The position numbers were made by a program, and so were the translations under genes. From an uncultured Pelagibacteraceae bacterium (lineage in GTDB: Bacteria; Pseudomonadota; Alphaproteobacteria; Pelagibacterales; AG-422-B15), in the NCBI GenBank assembly GCA_902523455.1, contig CABYZG010000001.1, positions 187,023 through 251,022 on the forward strand: a stretch of 64,000 bases of DNA, written 5' to 3'. Under the pieces are notes generated by a model, which saw only the letters and a program-made list of their open reading frames with translations, was not told the DNA's origin and made no database searches. Shown piece by piece: positions 1 to 7,877 of this stretch (the first letter of the stretch is position 1; each line of letters starts with the position of its first letter).

Positions 1-462
1 ATAAATTTAATGGGGAATCTATTTATGAGATCGTGTGATAATGCATTTTTTAAAATTGAAGAAGTTCTTAAAAATTTAAAAACTGAAGATCTATCATTTA
101 TATTTGTTGATTTTCACGCTGAAGCTACAAGTGAAAAAATGGCAATGGGACACCATCTTGACGGAAGAGTAACAGCAGTTGTTGGAACTCATACTCACGT
201 TCCTACTGCAGATGCAACAATCATGGAGCATGGAACAGCTTTTCAAACTGATGCTGGAATGTGTGGTGACTATGACTCAGTTATTGGCACAAAAAAAGAG
301 GAGTTCGTAAGAAAATTTGCTACACAAGACACTGAGCGAAAAAGGGTACCTCCGGCTGATGGCGAAGGAACATTATGTGGGGTTATTATAGAATCAAACA
401 CTGAAAACTATTTAGCAAAAAGCATTAGTTCAATCCGTATTGGAGGAAAAATCGGTAATTAA
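1..462 (+). CDS. YmdB-type (TIGR00282) metallophosphoesterase, C-terminal part
   Basis: The frame is open from base 1, so the N-terminus lies outside the window. About 153 residues remain. They show the C-terminal half of the TIGR00282/YmdB calcineurin-like phosphoesterase family: an INLMG strand, VDFHAEATSEK, the metal-binding GTHTHVPTAD, and the family tail TDAGMCGDYDSVIG. Family members hydrolyse cyclic nucleotides or related phosphodiesters; the substrate here is unknown. The stop codon directly touches the yebC start, so the two are probably co-transcribed, an order also common in other alphaproteobacteria. The family call is firm; the function is general only. Confidence 0.88.
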   Translation: MNLMGNLFMRSCDNAFFKIEEVLKNLKTEDLSFIFVDFHAEATSEKMAMGHHLDGRVTAVVGTHTHVPTADATIMEHGTAFQTDAGMCGDYDSVIGTKKEEFVRKFATQDTERKRVPPADGEGTLCGVIIESNTENYLAKSISSIRIGGKIGN

Positions 463-1206
463 ATGGCAGGCCACTCTAAATTTAAAAACATTATGTACCG
501 AAAAGGTGCACAAGATAAAAAGAGGGCTAGTTTATTTTCTAAACTTTCAAAGGAAATTACGGTAGCAGCTAAGTTGGGTGCACCCGACCCTGATCAAAAT
601 GCGAGATTAAGATCAGCTATACAATTAGCAAAAGCCTCAAGTTTCCCAAAGGAAAATATCGATAGAGCGATAAAAAAATCTTTGGATAAAGATACTGTTA
701 ACTATGATCAAATGAGGTACGAAGGATTTGGCCCAAACGGAACGTCGATAATTGTCGAGGCACTTACGGATAATCGAAATAGAACAGCTTCAAATGTAAG
801 ATCTGCATTTCAAAAATTTGGAGGTTCAATGGGTGAAACAGGTTCAGTCTCCCATGCATTTAATCATTATGGTTTTGTGCGTTATAACAAAGATGTGACA
901 AGCGAAGAAGATTTTTTCAACTTTTCGATTGAGGGTGGAGCTGAAGATTGTTTTATCGAAGAAGATACTTATGAAGCAGTATCTACGCCAGAATCTCTAT
1001 CAAATTTATATAATTATTTAGATAAAAAATTTGGTGAGCCTGTATCATCAGGTTTCCAATGGAAACCTGTTACGTATGTAGCTATTGAGGGCGATAAACT
1101 TAAATCCCTTATTAACTTGCTCAATGAACTTGATAATGATGAGGATGTTCAACAAGTCTTTTCAAATTTTGAGGCATCAGACGAAGAATTAGCAAAGTTT
1201 GCTTAA
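463..1206 (+). CDS. yebC: YebC/PmpR family regulatory or translation-associated protein
   Basis: This is a full-length 247-residue YebC/TACO1 family protein. It begins with the family signature MAGHSKFKNI and continues with KKRASLFSKLSKEI, RYEGFGPNGTSIIVEALTDNRNRT and GGSMGETGSVS. Family members act as DNA-binding regulators or help translation of proline-rich stretches. The ATG follows the upstream stop with no gap, and a GGAGG lies about 16 bases upstream, too far to be a standard ribosome site. In most alphaproteobacteria the next genes are ruvC, ruvA and ruvB; here they are missing from this slot. Confidence 0.95.
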   Translation: MAGHSKFKNIMYRKGAQDKKRASLFSKLSKEITVAAKLGAPDPDQNARLRSAIQLAKASSFPKENIDRAIKKSLDKDTVNYDQMRYEGFGPNGTSIIVEALTDNRNRTASNVRSAFQKFGGSMGETGSVSHAFNHYGFVRYNKDVTSEEDFFNFSIEGGAEDCFIEEDTYEAVSTPESLSNLYNYLDKKFGEPVSSGFQWKPVTYVAIEGDKLKSLINLLNELDNDEDVQQVFSNFEASDEELAKFA

Positions 1207-1273
1207 TTTATTCACTTTCAAAAAAAATTTATATGAATTAATCTTAAATTATTAAGTAATTCTGATTCGCTTT

Positions 1274-1654
1274 ATGCCAGGTAGTTCTCCAAAAAGAAAA
1301 GGTGATGGATACGAGAGAGAGCTTGCGAGGTACTTCAATGAAAAAATTTTTAATGGAGAAGATAAAGTTCAACGTATGCCTTTGTCAGGTGGTGGCGCTA
1401 TCAAATCTTCTGGAGGCAGTGATTTAAAAAATACTCCTCATATATATGTCGAAGCTAAAAGAACTGAAAAGTTCAAAATTCATGAATCAATGAGACAAGT
1501 TTGCGAAAATATTGAAACATCTAAATCGGACTCAATGCCGGTTGTTATAACGAGAAGAAATCGAGAGGCAACAGGGGACTCGCTTTGTGTTTTAAAACTT
1601 GATGACTTTATAGAACTTTATCGAATATTAATTAATAGTAAAAAAGGACTTTAG
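1274..1654 (+). CDS. Small PD-(D/E)XK nuclease, Holliday-junction-resolvase-like, in the ruvC position
   Basis: A 126-residue protein with a readable PD-(D/E)XK core: Glu14 in helix 1 (RKGDGYEREL), Asp50 in GGSDL, then Glu60-x-Lys62 in YVEAKRT. The N-terminal KRKGDGYEREL and the LSGGGAIKSSGG loop resemble archaeal Hjc and phage resolvase-like nucleases. It lies between yebC (67-bp gap) and tolQ (44-bp gap), where ruvC-ruvA-ruvB-ybgC normally stand in alphaproteobacteria. Nuclease fold: supported by the residues. Holliday junction cleavage and replacement of RuvC: inference. It could also be a general phage-type endonuclease. No Shine-Dalgarno site is visible. Confidence 0.65.
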   Translation: MPGSSPKRKGDGYERELARYFNEKIFNGEDKVQRMPLSGGGAIKSSGGSDLKNTPHIYVEAKRTEKFKIHESMRQVCENIETSKSDSMPVVITRRNREATGDSLCVLKLDDFIELYRILINSKKGL

Positions 1655-1698
1655 GATTTGCCCTAATTAAGACAATATTTAATAATAATTGAAAAATT

Positions 1699-2403
1699 AT
1701 GGAAAACGAAGATTTAGTAAGTGTTAGCCAAGTAAACGATGAGTTCACATTAATTTCACTTTTTTTTAGAGCAGATATTGTCGTAAAGTTAGTGATTCTA
1801 ATTCTATTTGCTTCTTCTATTTTCTCATGGACAATAATAATTTATAAAATTCGTTTATTTCGTTCTTTAAAAGAAATCAGTAAGCAATTCGAGGAGGAAT
1901 TTTGGTCGGGAAGATCAATAAAAGAAATCACTAGTAGTACAAAAGAATTACCAGAAAGTCCAATTAAGTATGTTTTCAATGAAGCTGTTGACGAGATTGA
2001 AAAGTCTAATCAGGAAACTACAAAAAAAATAGATAGTTTAGTTGATAGATTAAATCGTGTTATGGAGGCCGCAATAGATTTTCAAAATGAAAAGCTATCT
2101 GAATACTTTAGTTATTTGGCAACGATAGGCGCTACGACTCCATTTATTGGATTATTTGGAACGGTCTGGGGAATAATGAATTCTTTTCAATCCATTGCCA
2201 TTTCAAGAAATACCTCCCTTGCAGTAGTTGCTCCTGGAATAGCTGAAGCATTATTTGCAACTGCTCTTGGTTTATTAGCAGCAATACCTGCTGTTATTGC
2301 TTACAATATATTTACTAGTCAGGTGAATGATGAAAATGCGCGAATGTATCGATTTAAAGAACATTTTAATGTCATTTTCTCAAGAGGCTTGAGTACGAAA
2401 TAG
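1699..2403 (+). CDS. tolQ: TolQ, proton-channel subunit of Tol-Pal
   Basis: A 234-residue MotA/TolQ/ExbB family protein. It has a first membrane segment near residues 28-50 (VVKLVILILFASSIFSW) and a cytoplasmic helical loop. Two further membrane segments carry LATIGATTPFIGLFGTVWGI and VAPGIAEALFATALGLLAAIPAVIAYN, which include the conserved Thr and Pro residues of the proton path. It works with TolR to energise TolA during outer-membrane constriction. It is the first gene of tolQRAB-pal-cpoB, and the usual ybgC thioesterase gene upstream is absent. Confidence 0.95.
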   Translation: MENEDLVSVSQVNDEFTLISLFFRADIVVKLVILILFASSIFSWTIIIYKIRLFRSLKEISKQFEEEFWSGRSIKEITSSTKELPESPIKYVFNEAVDEIEKSNQETTKKIDSLVDRLNRVMEAAIDFQNEKLSEYFSYLATIGATTPFIGLFGTVWGIMNSFQSIAISRNTSLAVVAPGIAEALFATALGLLAAIPAVIAYNIFTSQVNDENARMYRFKEHFNVIFSRGLSTK

Positions 2404-2415
2404 AAATTTTAAATT

Positions 2416-2820
2416 GTGACACGTAACACTCGATCAAAACCATTCAGTGAAATTAACGTAACACCTTTTGTTGATGTAATGTTGGTTTTATTAATTATTT
2501 TTATGGTAACTGCTCCTTTGTTAACAGTGGGAGTTCAGGTTGATTTGCCTGAAACAAATGCTGATACTTTACAATCTGACAATGAACCACTTGAAGTAAC
2601 AATTGATGCAAGCGGCAATATATTTATTCAAGAGACTGAGATAGGCATTTCTGAACTAGTTCCAAAAATGAAAGCAATTACGGAAAATAGGCTTGATACA
2701 AAAATTTATGTAAGAGGAGATGAAGCAATTGATTATGGGCAGATAATGATGGTTTTAGGAGAGCTATCTGGTTCTGGTTTTACAAAGGTTGCTTTGATTA
2801 CTAAGCCATTAAGTAAATAA
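2416..2820 (+). CDS. tolR: TolR, Tol-Pal energising subunit
   Basis: A 134-residue ExbD/TolR protein. The N-terminus carries INVTPFVDVMLVLLIIFMV, a single membrane helix with the essential Asp (VDVMLVLL). A periplasmic domain follows with VRGDEAIDYGQIM, standard for TolR. Translation most likely begins at GTG, 12 bases after tolQ; no ATG stands before the conserved EINVTPF. It pairs with TolQ as a stator-like ion channel. Confidence 0.94.
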   Translation: MTRNTRSKPFSEINVTPFVDVMLVLLIIFMVTAPLLTVGVQVDLPETNADTLQSDNEPLEVTIDASGNIFIQETEIGISELVPKMKAITENRLDTKIYVRGDEAIDYGQIMMVLGELSGSGFTKVALITKPLSK

Positions 2821-2836
2821 TCAATGCTGTTTATAT

Positions 2837-3646
2837 ATGAGAGTTTCTGTTTTAGGATCAATATTTCTACACGTTTTTATACTTTTATTTACGGTCTTAT
2901 CTTTGCCATTATTTAATAATAATGATTTGGAAATGCCACCGGTCATACAAGTTGAATTGATAGAAATCGCAGAAAAAACAAATGTCCCACAAATTAGTAA
3001 AAAAATTGAAGAACAAGAAGAACCAGTTAAAAAAAAGAATGAAGAAACAAAATTAAATCAGCCAATTAGCAAACCCAAAGATGAAAAATCCAACGAAAAA
3101 GTAAAAGACCCGAGCGATGAAGATAAAATTGAAAAAACAAATTTAGAAAAAAAAATGATACAAAACATGCCTGTACGAAAGCCTGAAGTTAAGAAAAAAG
3201 ATAAGTTTGATCCTCTTAAATTAGCAGAGTTAATCGATAAACAAAAAGATAAAATGGATAATCCAGAAGAAATTATAGAAAAAGATTATGAAGCGTTAGA
3301 CTCTACACCTAGTCTTGATAAGCGACTTACTTTATCTGAGGAGGATGCTATCAGAGCTCAATTTATGCAATGCTGGAGCATACCTCTTGGAATTCCATAT
3401 GATGATACAATGATTGTTAAAATTAAAATTTATTTAAACACAGATGGTTCTTTGCTTAAACCACCGGAGGTTGTTCAACACGAAAGAATGAATAAGCCTA
3501 GCGAAAAATATTTTAGAACTCTTGCTGAAAGTGCCCTTAGAGCGGTAAGGCGTTGTGATCCAATTAAAGTTCCAGATGTTGAAAGATATGACAATTGGAA
3601 AAATTTACAGTTGAATTTTGATCCTAGAGAGATACTAAGAGGATAA
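2837..3646 (+). CDS. tolA: TolA, periplasm-spanning Tol-Pal protein
   Basis: A 269-residue protein with one N-terminal membrane helix (residues about 5-26) followed by a long charged, Lys/Glu-rich helical region (about 45-150). The C-terminal domain is TonB-like (LSEEDAIRAQFMQCWSIP through to ALRAVRRCDP). The QCW...ALRAV...C pattern is typical of alphaproteobacterial TolA. It links TolQR in the inner membrane to TolB/Pal. The sequence between residues 45 and 150 is low complexity, so similarity there carries little weight. Confidence 0.92.
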   Translation: MRVSVLGSIFLHVFILLFTVLSLPLFNNNDLEMPPVIQVELIEIAEKTNVPQISKKIEEQEEPVKKKNEETKLNQPISKPKDEKSNEKVKDPSDEDKIEKTNLEKKMIQNMPVRKPEVKKKDKFDPLKLAELIDKQKDKMDNPEEIIEKDYEALDSTPSLDKRLTLSEEDAIRAQFMQCWSIPLGIPYDDTMIVKIKIYLNTDGSLLKPPEVVQHERMNKPSEKYFRTLAESALRAVRRCDPIKVPDVERYDNWKNLQLNFDPREILRG

Positions 3647-3652
3647 TTTATT

Positions 3653-4975
3653 ATGAAAAAAATACTTTTATATATCGTAATAGCTCTTCATTTTTCATCT
3701 ATTTCATTTGCTATTATTGAAATTGATATTACTGAAGGTAATAGAGAACCTCTACCAATTGCCATTACTGAATTTTTTTATGACTCGGAGAGTATTTTGG
3801 AGGATCAAAATATACCATCAAACATCCGTAAGGTTATAGCTGATGATTTGGAGAGAAGTGGATTGTTTTTATCTGTAGATGAAAATGCATTTATTCAAAA
3901 AAATAGAGCTATGCATTTAAACCCACGTTTTGCAGATTGGAGATTGATTAAGGCTCAGGGCCTATTAACAGGAGAACTATCTATAGAAAATGAAAGGCTT
4001 CGAGTAGAGTTCAGACTTTGGGATACACTAGCAGAAAAGGAAATCGAGGGGCTTGTATTAATTACGACAATTGAAAATTGGAGGAGAATTAGTCACATGA
4101 TTGCAGATAAGATTTATGAGCGCCTAACTGGTGAACAGGGCTACTTCGATACCAGAATAGTTTATGTCGCTGAAGAAGGTCCAAAAAATAAACGTATTAA
4201 GAAACTTGCGATAATGGACCAGGACGGAGCAAATCATAAATTTTTAACTACAGGTAAAGAACTTGTTTTGACTCCAAGATTTAATCCAGTTAGACAAGAG
4301 ATTACCTATTTATCTTATTTTAAAAATCTTCCTCGAGTATATTTATTAAACATCCAAACAGGTATTCAAGAAGTGGTAGGAGACTTTCCTGGCATGACAT
4401 TCGCACCACGTTTTTCTCCAGATGGAAATAAGATTATCATGAGTTTAGCTAGAGAAGGTAATTCTGACATATATGTAATGGATTTAGTTTCCAGAGTAGT
4501 TGAAAGGTTAACAGACAGCACCGCAATTGATACATCACCAAGTTATTCTCCAGATGGAAAAAGAATTACATTCAACTCTGATAGAGGCGGATCGCAACAA
4601 ATTTATGTAATGGATAGTAATGGTAGAAACCAAAAAAGAATTTCAAAAGGAACAGGCAATTATGCTACACCTGTATGGTCACCAAGAGGTGATCTTATTG
4701 CTTTTACAAAAAATTTTCAGGGACAATATTTTATTGGAGTTATGAGAACAGATGGAACTGGAGAGAGACTTTTAACTGAAAATTGGTATCAAGAGGCTCC
4801 TTCCTGGTCTTCTAATGGAAGAGTTTTGATATTTTATAGAGAAACTAAATCTAATGACGCGGGTCAGGGCCATTCCTCGGCAATCTGGTCAATTGATCTT
4901 ACAGGATTTAATGAGAGAAAGCTTGAAACTCCAGTTGATGCGTCAGACCCATCATGGTCGAAATTGATACAATAG
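3653..4975 (+). CDS. tolB: TolB, periplasmic beta-propeller of Tol-Pal
   Basis: A 440-residue TolB with an N-terminal signal peptide (residues 1 to about 20), an N-terminal domain (PLPIAITEF...[11 protein letters not shown]) and a C-terminal six-bladed propeller. The propeller shows the repeat F(S)PDGxxI...DIYVMDL and [24 protein letters not shown]. It binds Pal and the TolA end in the periplasm. An AGAGGA-like sequence at the end of tolA lies about 9 bases before its ATG, so the ribosome site overlaps the upstream gene. Confidence 0.95.
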   Translation: MKKILLYIVIALHFSSISFAIIEIDITEGNREPLPIAITEFFYDSESILEDQNIPSNIRKVIADDLERSGLFLSVDENAFIQKNRAMHLNPRFADWRLIKAQGLLTGELSIENERLRVEFRLWDTLAEKEIEGLVLITTIENWRRISHMIADKIYERLTGEQGYFDTRIVYVAEEGPKNKRIKKLAIMDQDGANHKFLTTGKELVLTPRFNPVRQEITYLSYFKNLPRVYLLNIQTGIQEVVGDFPGMTFAPRFSPDGNKIIMSLAREGNSDIYVMDLVSRVVERLTDSTAIDTSPSYSPDGKRITFNSDRGGSQQIYVMDSNGRNQKRISKGTGNYATPVWSPRGDLIAFTKNFQGQYFIGVMRTDGTGERLLTENWYQEAPSWSSNGRVLIFYRETKSNDAGQGHSSAIWSIDLTGFNERKLETPVDASDPSWSKLIQ

Positions 4976-4985
4976 GCAATTTTTC

Positions 4986-5009
4986 GACTAAAATAAGTCC
5001 ATTTTAGTC
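4986..5009 (+). promoter_or_regulatory. Intercistronic stem-loop between tolB and pal
   Basis: A perfect 9-bp inverted repeat, GACTAAAAT / ATTTTAGTC, with a 6-nt loop lies 10 bases after the tolB stop. No U-run follows, so it is not a standard Rho-independent terminator. It more likely marks an mRNA processing or stability boundary, or attenuates read-through into pal. About 45 bases downstream TTGCGT-N17-TACTAG (5035-5063) could be a weak separate pal promoter. Confidence 0.5.
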
Positions 5010-5096
5010 AATTCGCAGCTATTTTATTATAGACTTGCGTAACTTAAATTAATAAAGTACTAGGTCTTGGGCGATCAAATATTACGGGAGTTTATA

Positions 5097-5612
5097 ATGT
5101 TATTAACATTTAAAAATTTAAATAGATTTTTTGTTTTATCTTTTGCAGCAATCATCCTAGCTGCATGTACTACAACACCGCAAGATACTGCATCTACATC
5201 ATCATCAAGTTCAGCTTCTAAAGTCGAAGTCGTAGATGGAGTTTATGTTGGTACTGATACAGTAGAAATGCTTGCTGTTGATGTGCCGGACAGAGTGTTC
5301 TTTGCATATGATAGTTATTCACTAACAAGCGCAGCTCAGGCAACTTTAGCTAAACAAGCAAAATGGTTAAAGGCAAATGGATCAGTAACTATTGCTATTG
5401 AAGGTCATGCTGATGAAAGGGGCACAAGAGAATATAACTTAGCCCTAGGTGATAGAAGAGCAAATGCAGCTAAAGATTATTTAATGACGCAGGGCATAAG
5501 TGCTAGTCGAATTACTACTATTAGTTTTGGTAAGGAAAGACCAGTTAATAGTGCATCTAATAATAAAGCATGGGCTCAAAATAGACGTTCTGTAACAGTA
5601 AGAACCAACTAA
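5097..5612 (+). CDS. pal: Pal, peptidoglycan-associated lipoprotein
   Basis: A 171-residue lipoprotein. The signal peptide ends in the lipobox LAAC (Cys24), followed by a Ser/Thr-rich linker. A C-terminal OmpA-like peptidoglycan-binding domain carries IEGHADERGTREYNLALGDRR and ITTISFGKERP. The start was set at the ATG preceded by GGGAG at good spacing; a TTG 30 bases upstream would put extra residues before the signal peptide and lacks a ribosome site. Pal anchors the Tol complex to the cell wall at the outer membrane. It is one of few genes here with a clear Shine-Dalgarno sequence, fitting high expression. Confidence 0.95.
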   Translation: MLLTFKNLNRFFVLSFAAIILAACTTTPQDTASTSSSSSASKVEVVDGVYVGTDTVEMLAVDVPDRVFFAYDSYSLTSAAQATLAKQAKWLKANGSVTIAIEGHADERGTREYNLALGDRRANAAKDYLMTQGISASRITTISFGKERPVNSASNNKAWAQNRRSVTVRTN

Positions 5613-5684
5613 TTTATTAGACGCCTTTTTTTAGACAAAAAGATAAGCTTAATCTCTTAATTAAGGTTATGTTTGATTAATTTA

Positions 5685-6719
5685 ATGCTCAATAGAATTC
5701 AATTTATTTTCTTTTCTATCCTTATCTCTTTAGTACAGATTGTTCATGTTCAATCTGAAGAACTAGATGTAGATCAGTTGTTGCAAAAATTAGACTCAAT
5801 TGAAAGCAGAATAAAGGTTCTTGAAAAGGCAACATTTAGCAAAACGACCTCTGGCGTTGGCAATAATGTTAGTCTTGATGATTACCAATCAATTATTACA
5901 AAACAATCTATTCAGATAGCTGAATTACAAAATGAAGTTCAAACACTGACAGCAAAAATCGAAGAAATGATATTTACAATGCAATCTACAGTAAATAATT
6001 TTAATACATTTAGAGAAGATACTGAGTTTAGGTTTATCGATATAAATTCTAAAACTGAAAGTATAGAAAAAAACCAATTATCTATGGCATTACCCAATAA
6101 TGAAACACAAAATAATAACTTAGTAGGTAACACGAGTGGGGAAGTAAATTTAGAACCTCAGTCACTTGGAACAATAAATGTGTCTGCAGAAGAGGAGTTG
6201 TCTGATTCTCCATTTGAAATCAAAAAAGTTGATGAAGAAGAGGAGCAAGAAATTATAGATACCATTTCTCAGGATAATATTGTCGCTTTTGAAGAACAAG
6301 AAATTGTACTAGCGGTGCTGCCTGAAGGAGATGAAAAAGGTCAATATGAATACGCAATGGGTCTTCTCAAGCAAGGTGACTATGAACTTGCTGAAAAAGC
6401 ATTTCAAGAATTTATGACTGTCGGAAATGACTCCAGTCTTTTAAGCAACGCAAACTTCTGGTTAGCAGAAACTTATTATGTTAGAGAAAATTTTAAAGAC
6501 GCAGCTAAAAATTATTTAAGCCTATACCAAGTTTATCCAGACTCAAAGAAAGCCGCAGATGCACTTTTAAAACTCGGAATATCTTTAGTAAATATGGACC
6601 AAAAAGAACAAGGGTGTGTAACTTTTATACAATTAAAGGATACCTATCCAAACGCGAATACTGCTGTATTAGACAGGGGTAAATTAGAAATCGAAAAAAA
6701 TGGCTGTGAAATTAGTTAA
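5685..6719 (+). CDS. cpoB: CpoB (YbgF), Tol-Pal cell-division coordinator
   Basis: A 344-residue periplasmic protein. It has an N-terminal signal peptide and a coiled-coil region (LLQKLDSIESRIKVLEK). A long acidic linker follows, then C-terminal TPR repeats (YEYAMGLLKQGDYELAEKAFQEF, FWLAETYYVRENFKDAAKNY) typical of CpoB/YbgF. It coordinates peptidoglycan synthesis with outer-membrane constriction. The ATG at 5685 is preferred over an in-frame TTG four codons earlier. The end overlaps tilS by 20 bases, so the two are translationally coupled. Confidence 0.9.
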   Translation: MLNRIQFIFFSILISLVQIVHVQSEELDVDQLLQKLDSIESRIKVLEKATFSKTTSGVGNNVSLDDYQSIITKQSIQIAELQNEVQTLTAKIEEMIFTMQSTVNNFNTFREDTEFRFIDINSKTESIEKNQLSMALPNNETQNNNLVGNTSGEVNLEPQSLGTINVSAEEELSDSPFEIKKVDEEEEQEIIDTISQDNIVAFEEQEIVLAVLPEGDEKGQYEYAMGLLKQGDYELAEKAFQEFMTVGNDSSLLSNANFWLAETYYVRENFKDAAKNYLSLYQVYPDSKKAADALLKLGISLVNMDQKEQGCVTFIQLKDTYPNANTAVLDRGKLEIEKNGCEIS

Positions 6720-7785
6720 GCCAATTAATCATAAAAAAGTCGTAAAAATAACTAATCAAGATTTCGAAGCAAAGATGAGAGAACTTCGAGTTAATTCAGA
6801 TATTGCCGTAGCAGTTTCTGGTGGTCCAGATAGTTTAGCGCTCATGCATTTGTCTAATAGATATGCATTAAACAATAATATTAATTTAACTGTATTAAGT
6901 ATTGATCATGGAATTAGAGCAGAGTCATCAAAAGAAATTGTATGGTTAAAAAAAGTCGCAAAAAAGAATAAAATTAACTTCTACTCAACTAAATTAAAAA
7001 AAAAGATCAACAGCTCTAATACCCTTTCCAAGGCAAGGACACTTCGATATGAGGCCTTATCAAAATATTGTAACAAGAAAAAAATTAAATTCTTATTAAC
7101 AGCTCATCATCTTGATGACGAAATAGAAAATTTTTTAATGAGATTAATAAGGGGCAGTGGTGTAAAAGGACTTTCATCATTAAAAGTAAAATCTAGATAT
7201 AAGAATACAAAGTTAATTTTAGTTAGGCCATTACTCGAGTACTCAAAAAAATCTCTTGTTGCGTATTTATCTGAGCAAAAGCAAGTTTATATAAACGACA
7301 GAACGAATTATAATAATAAGTATGATAGGTCTCGTATTCGAAAGTTATCTCAACAATTAATACATGAAGGTCTCAGTAAAGTTAGGTTTAAAAACGTCTT
7401 AAAGAATTTAAAAAGTGCAGATACCGCAATTAATACTGCAGTTAGCAATTACTTAGAAGAACAAGTAAAACTCAATCAAAAGAAAATTATTAGTTTTAAG
7501 TCTCAGCAATTTATAAACTTACCCGAAGAAATTCAACATAGAGTACTTGTAAAACTGTGCAGATTTGCTGGAAAAAGCAATAAAGTGCCTAGATCGCGAT
7601 CAGTACAAGAATTGATAAATTCAATTGTGAAAGAAAAAAGCTTTAAGCGTACATTAAATAGTTGCACATTTGTTGGGCAGAAGGGAGTGGTAAATATTCA
7701 TTCTGAGAACAAAATATCTAAACCTAATAAGACTAAAAATTTGGCCATTTCTAAAAATTGGACAAAATTTATCGAGCATTACTAG
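6700..7785 (+). CDS. tilS: TilS, tRNA(Ile)-lysidine synthase
   Basis: A 361-residue PP-loop ATPase: the motif AVSGGPDSLALMHL lies near residue 40, followed by IDHGIRAESSKE and LLTAHHLDDEIENFLMRLIRGSG. TilS converts C34 of the CAT-anticodon isoleucine tRNA to lysidine, so AUA is read as Ile. It is shorter than the E. coli enzyme (432), the difference lying in the C-terminal domain. The start at 6700 overlaps cpoB; a later start inside the first 25 residues is possible. The gene sits before ftsH as in other alphaproteobacteria. Confidence 0.93.
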   Translation: MAVKLVKPINHKKVVKITNQDFEAKMRELRVNSDIAVAVSGGPDSLALMHLSNRYALNNNINLTVLSIDHGIRAESSKEIVWLKKVAKKNKINFYSTKLKKKINSSNTLSKARTLRYEALSKYCNKKKIKFLLTAHHLDDEIENFLMRLIRGSGVKGLSSLKVKSRYKNTKLILVRPLLEYSKKSLVAYLSEQKQVYINDRTNYNNKYDRSRIRKLSQQLIHEGLSKVRFKNVLKNLKSADTAINTAVSNYLEEQVKLNQKKIISFKSQQFINLPEEIQHRVLVKLCRFAGKSNKVPRSRSVQELINSIVKEKSFKRTLNSCTFVGQKGVVNIHSENKISKPNKTKNLAISKNWTKFIEHY

Positions 7786-7828
7786 ACTAAGCTATTGAAT
7801 ATAATGTTAAATTTTATTGATATATTTT

Positions 7829-7856
7829 CTTGTATGCTGAAAAATAGTAATTATCT
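7829..7856 (+). promoter_or_regulatory. Candidate RpoH (sigma-32) promoter of ftsH
   Basis: CTTG at 7829-7832 is followed by 17 bases and then ATTATCT at 7850-7856. This matches the alphaproteobacterial RpoH promoter form CTTG-N17/18-CYTATNT at all fixed positions except the first C of the -10 box. Predicted transcription would start near 7863, about 15 bases before the ftsH ATG. FtsH belongs to the heat-shock regulon in many proteobacteria, and rpoH is encoded in this window. The match was found by eye and could be chance in AT-rich DNA. Confidence 0.42.
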
Positions 7857-7877
7857 AATTATATCAATATCTTTATT

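Noticed and set aside
5067..5096. Longer Pal starting at an upstream TTG
   Set aside because: A GGGAG ribosome site stands just before the ATG at 5097, and the longer form would place ten extra polar residues before the signal peptide.
5613..5684. Possible terminator or hairpin between pal and cpoB
   Set aside because: Only short, weak pairings such as CTTAAT/ATTAAG were found, without GC content or a fitting U-run.
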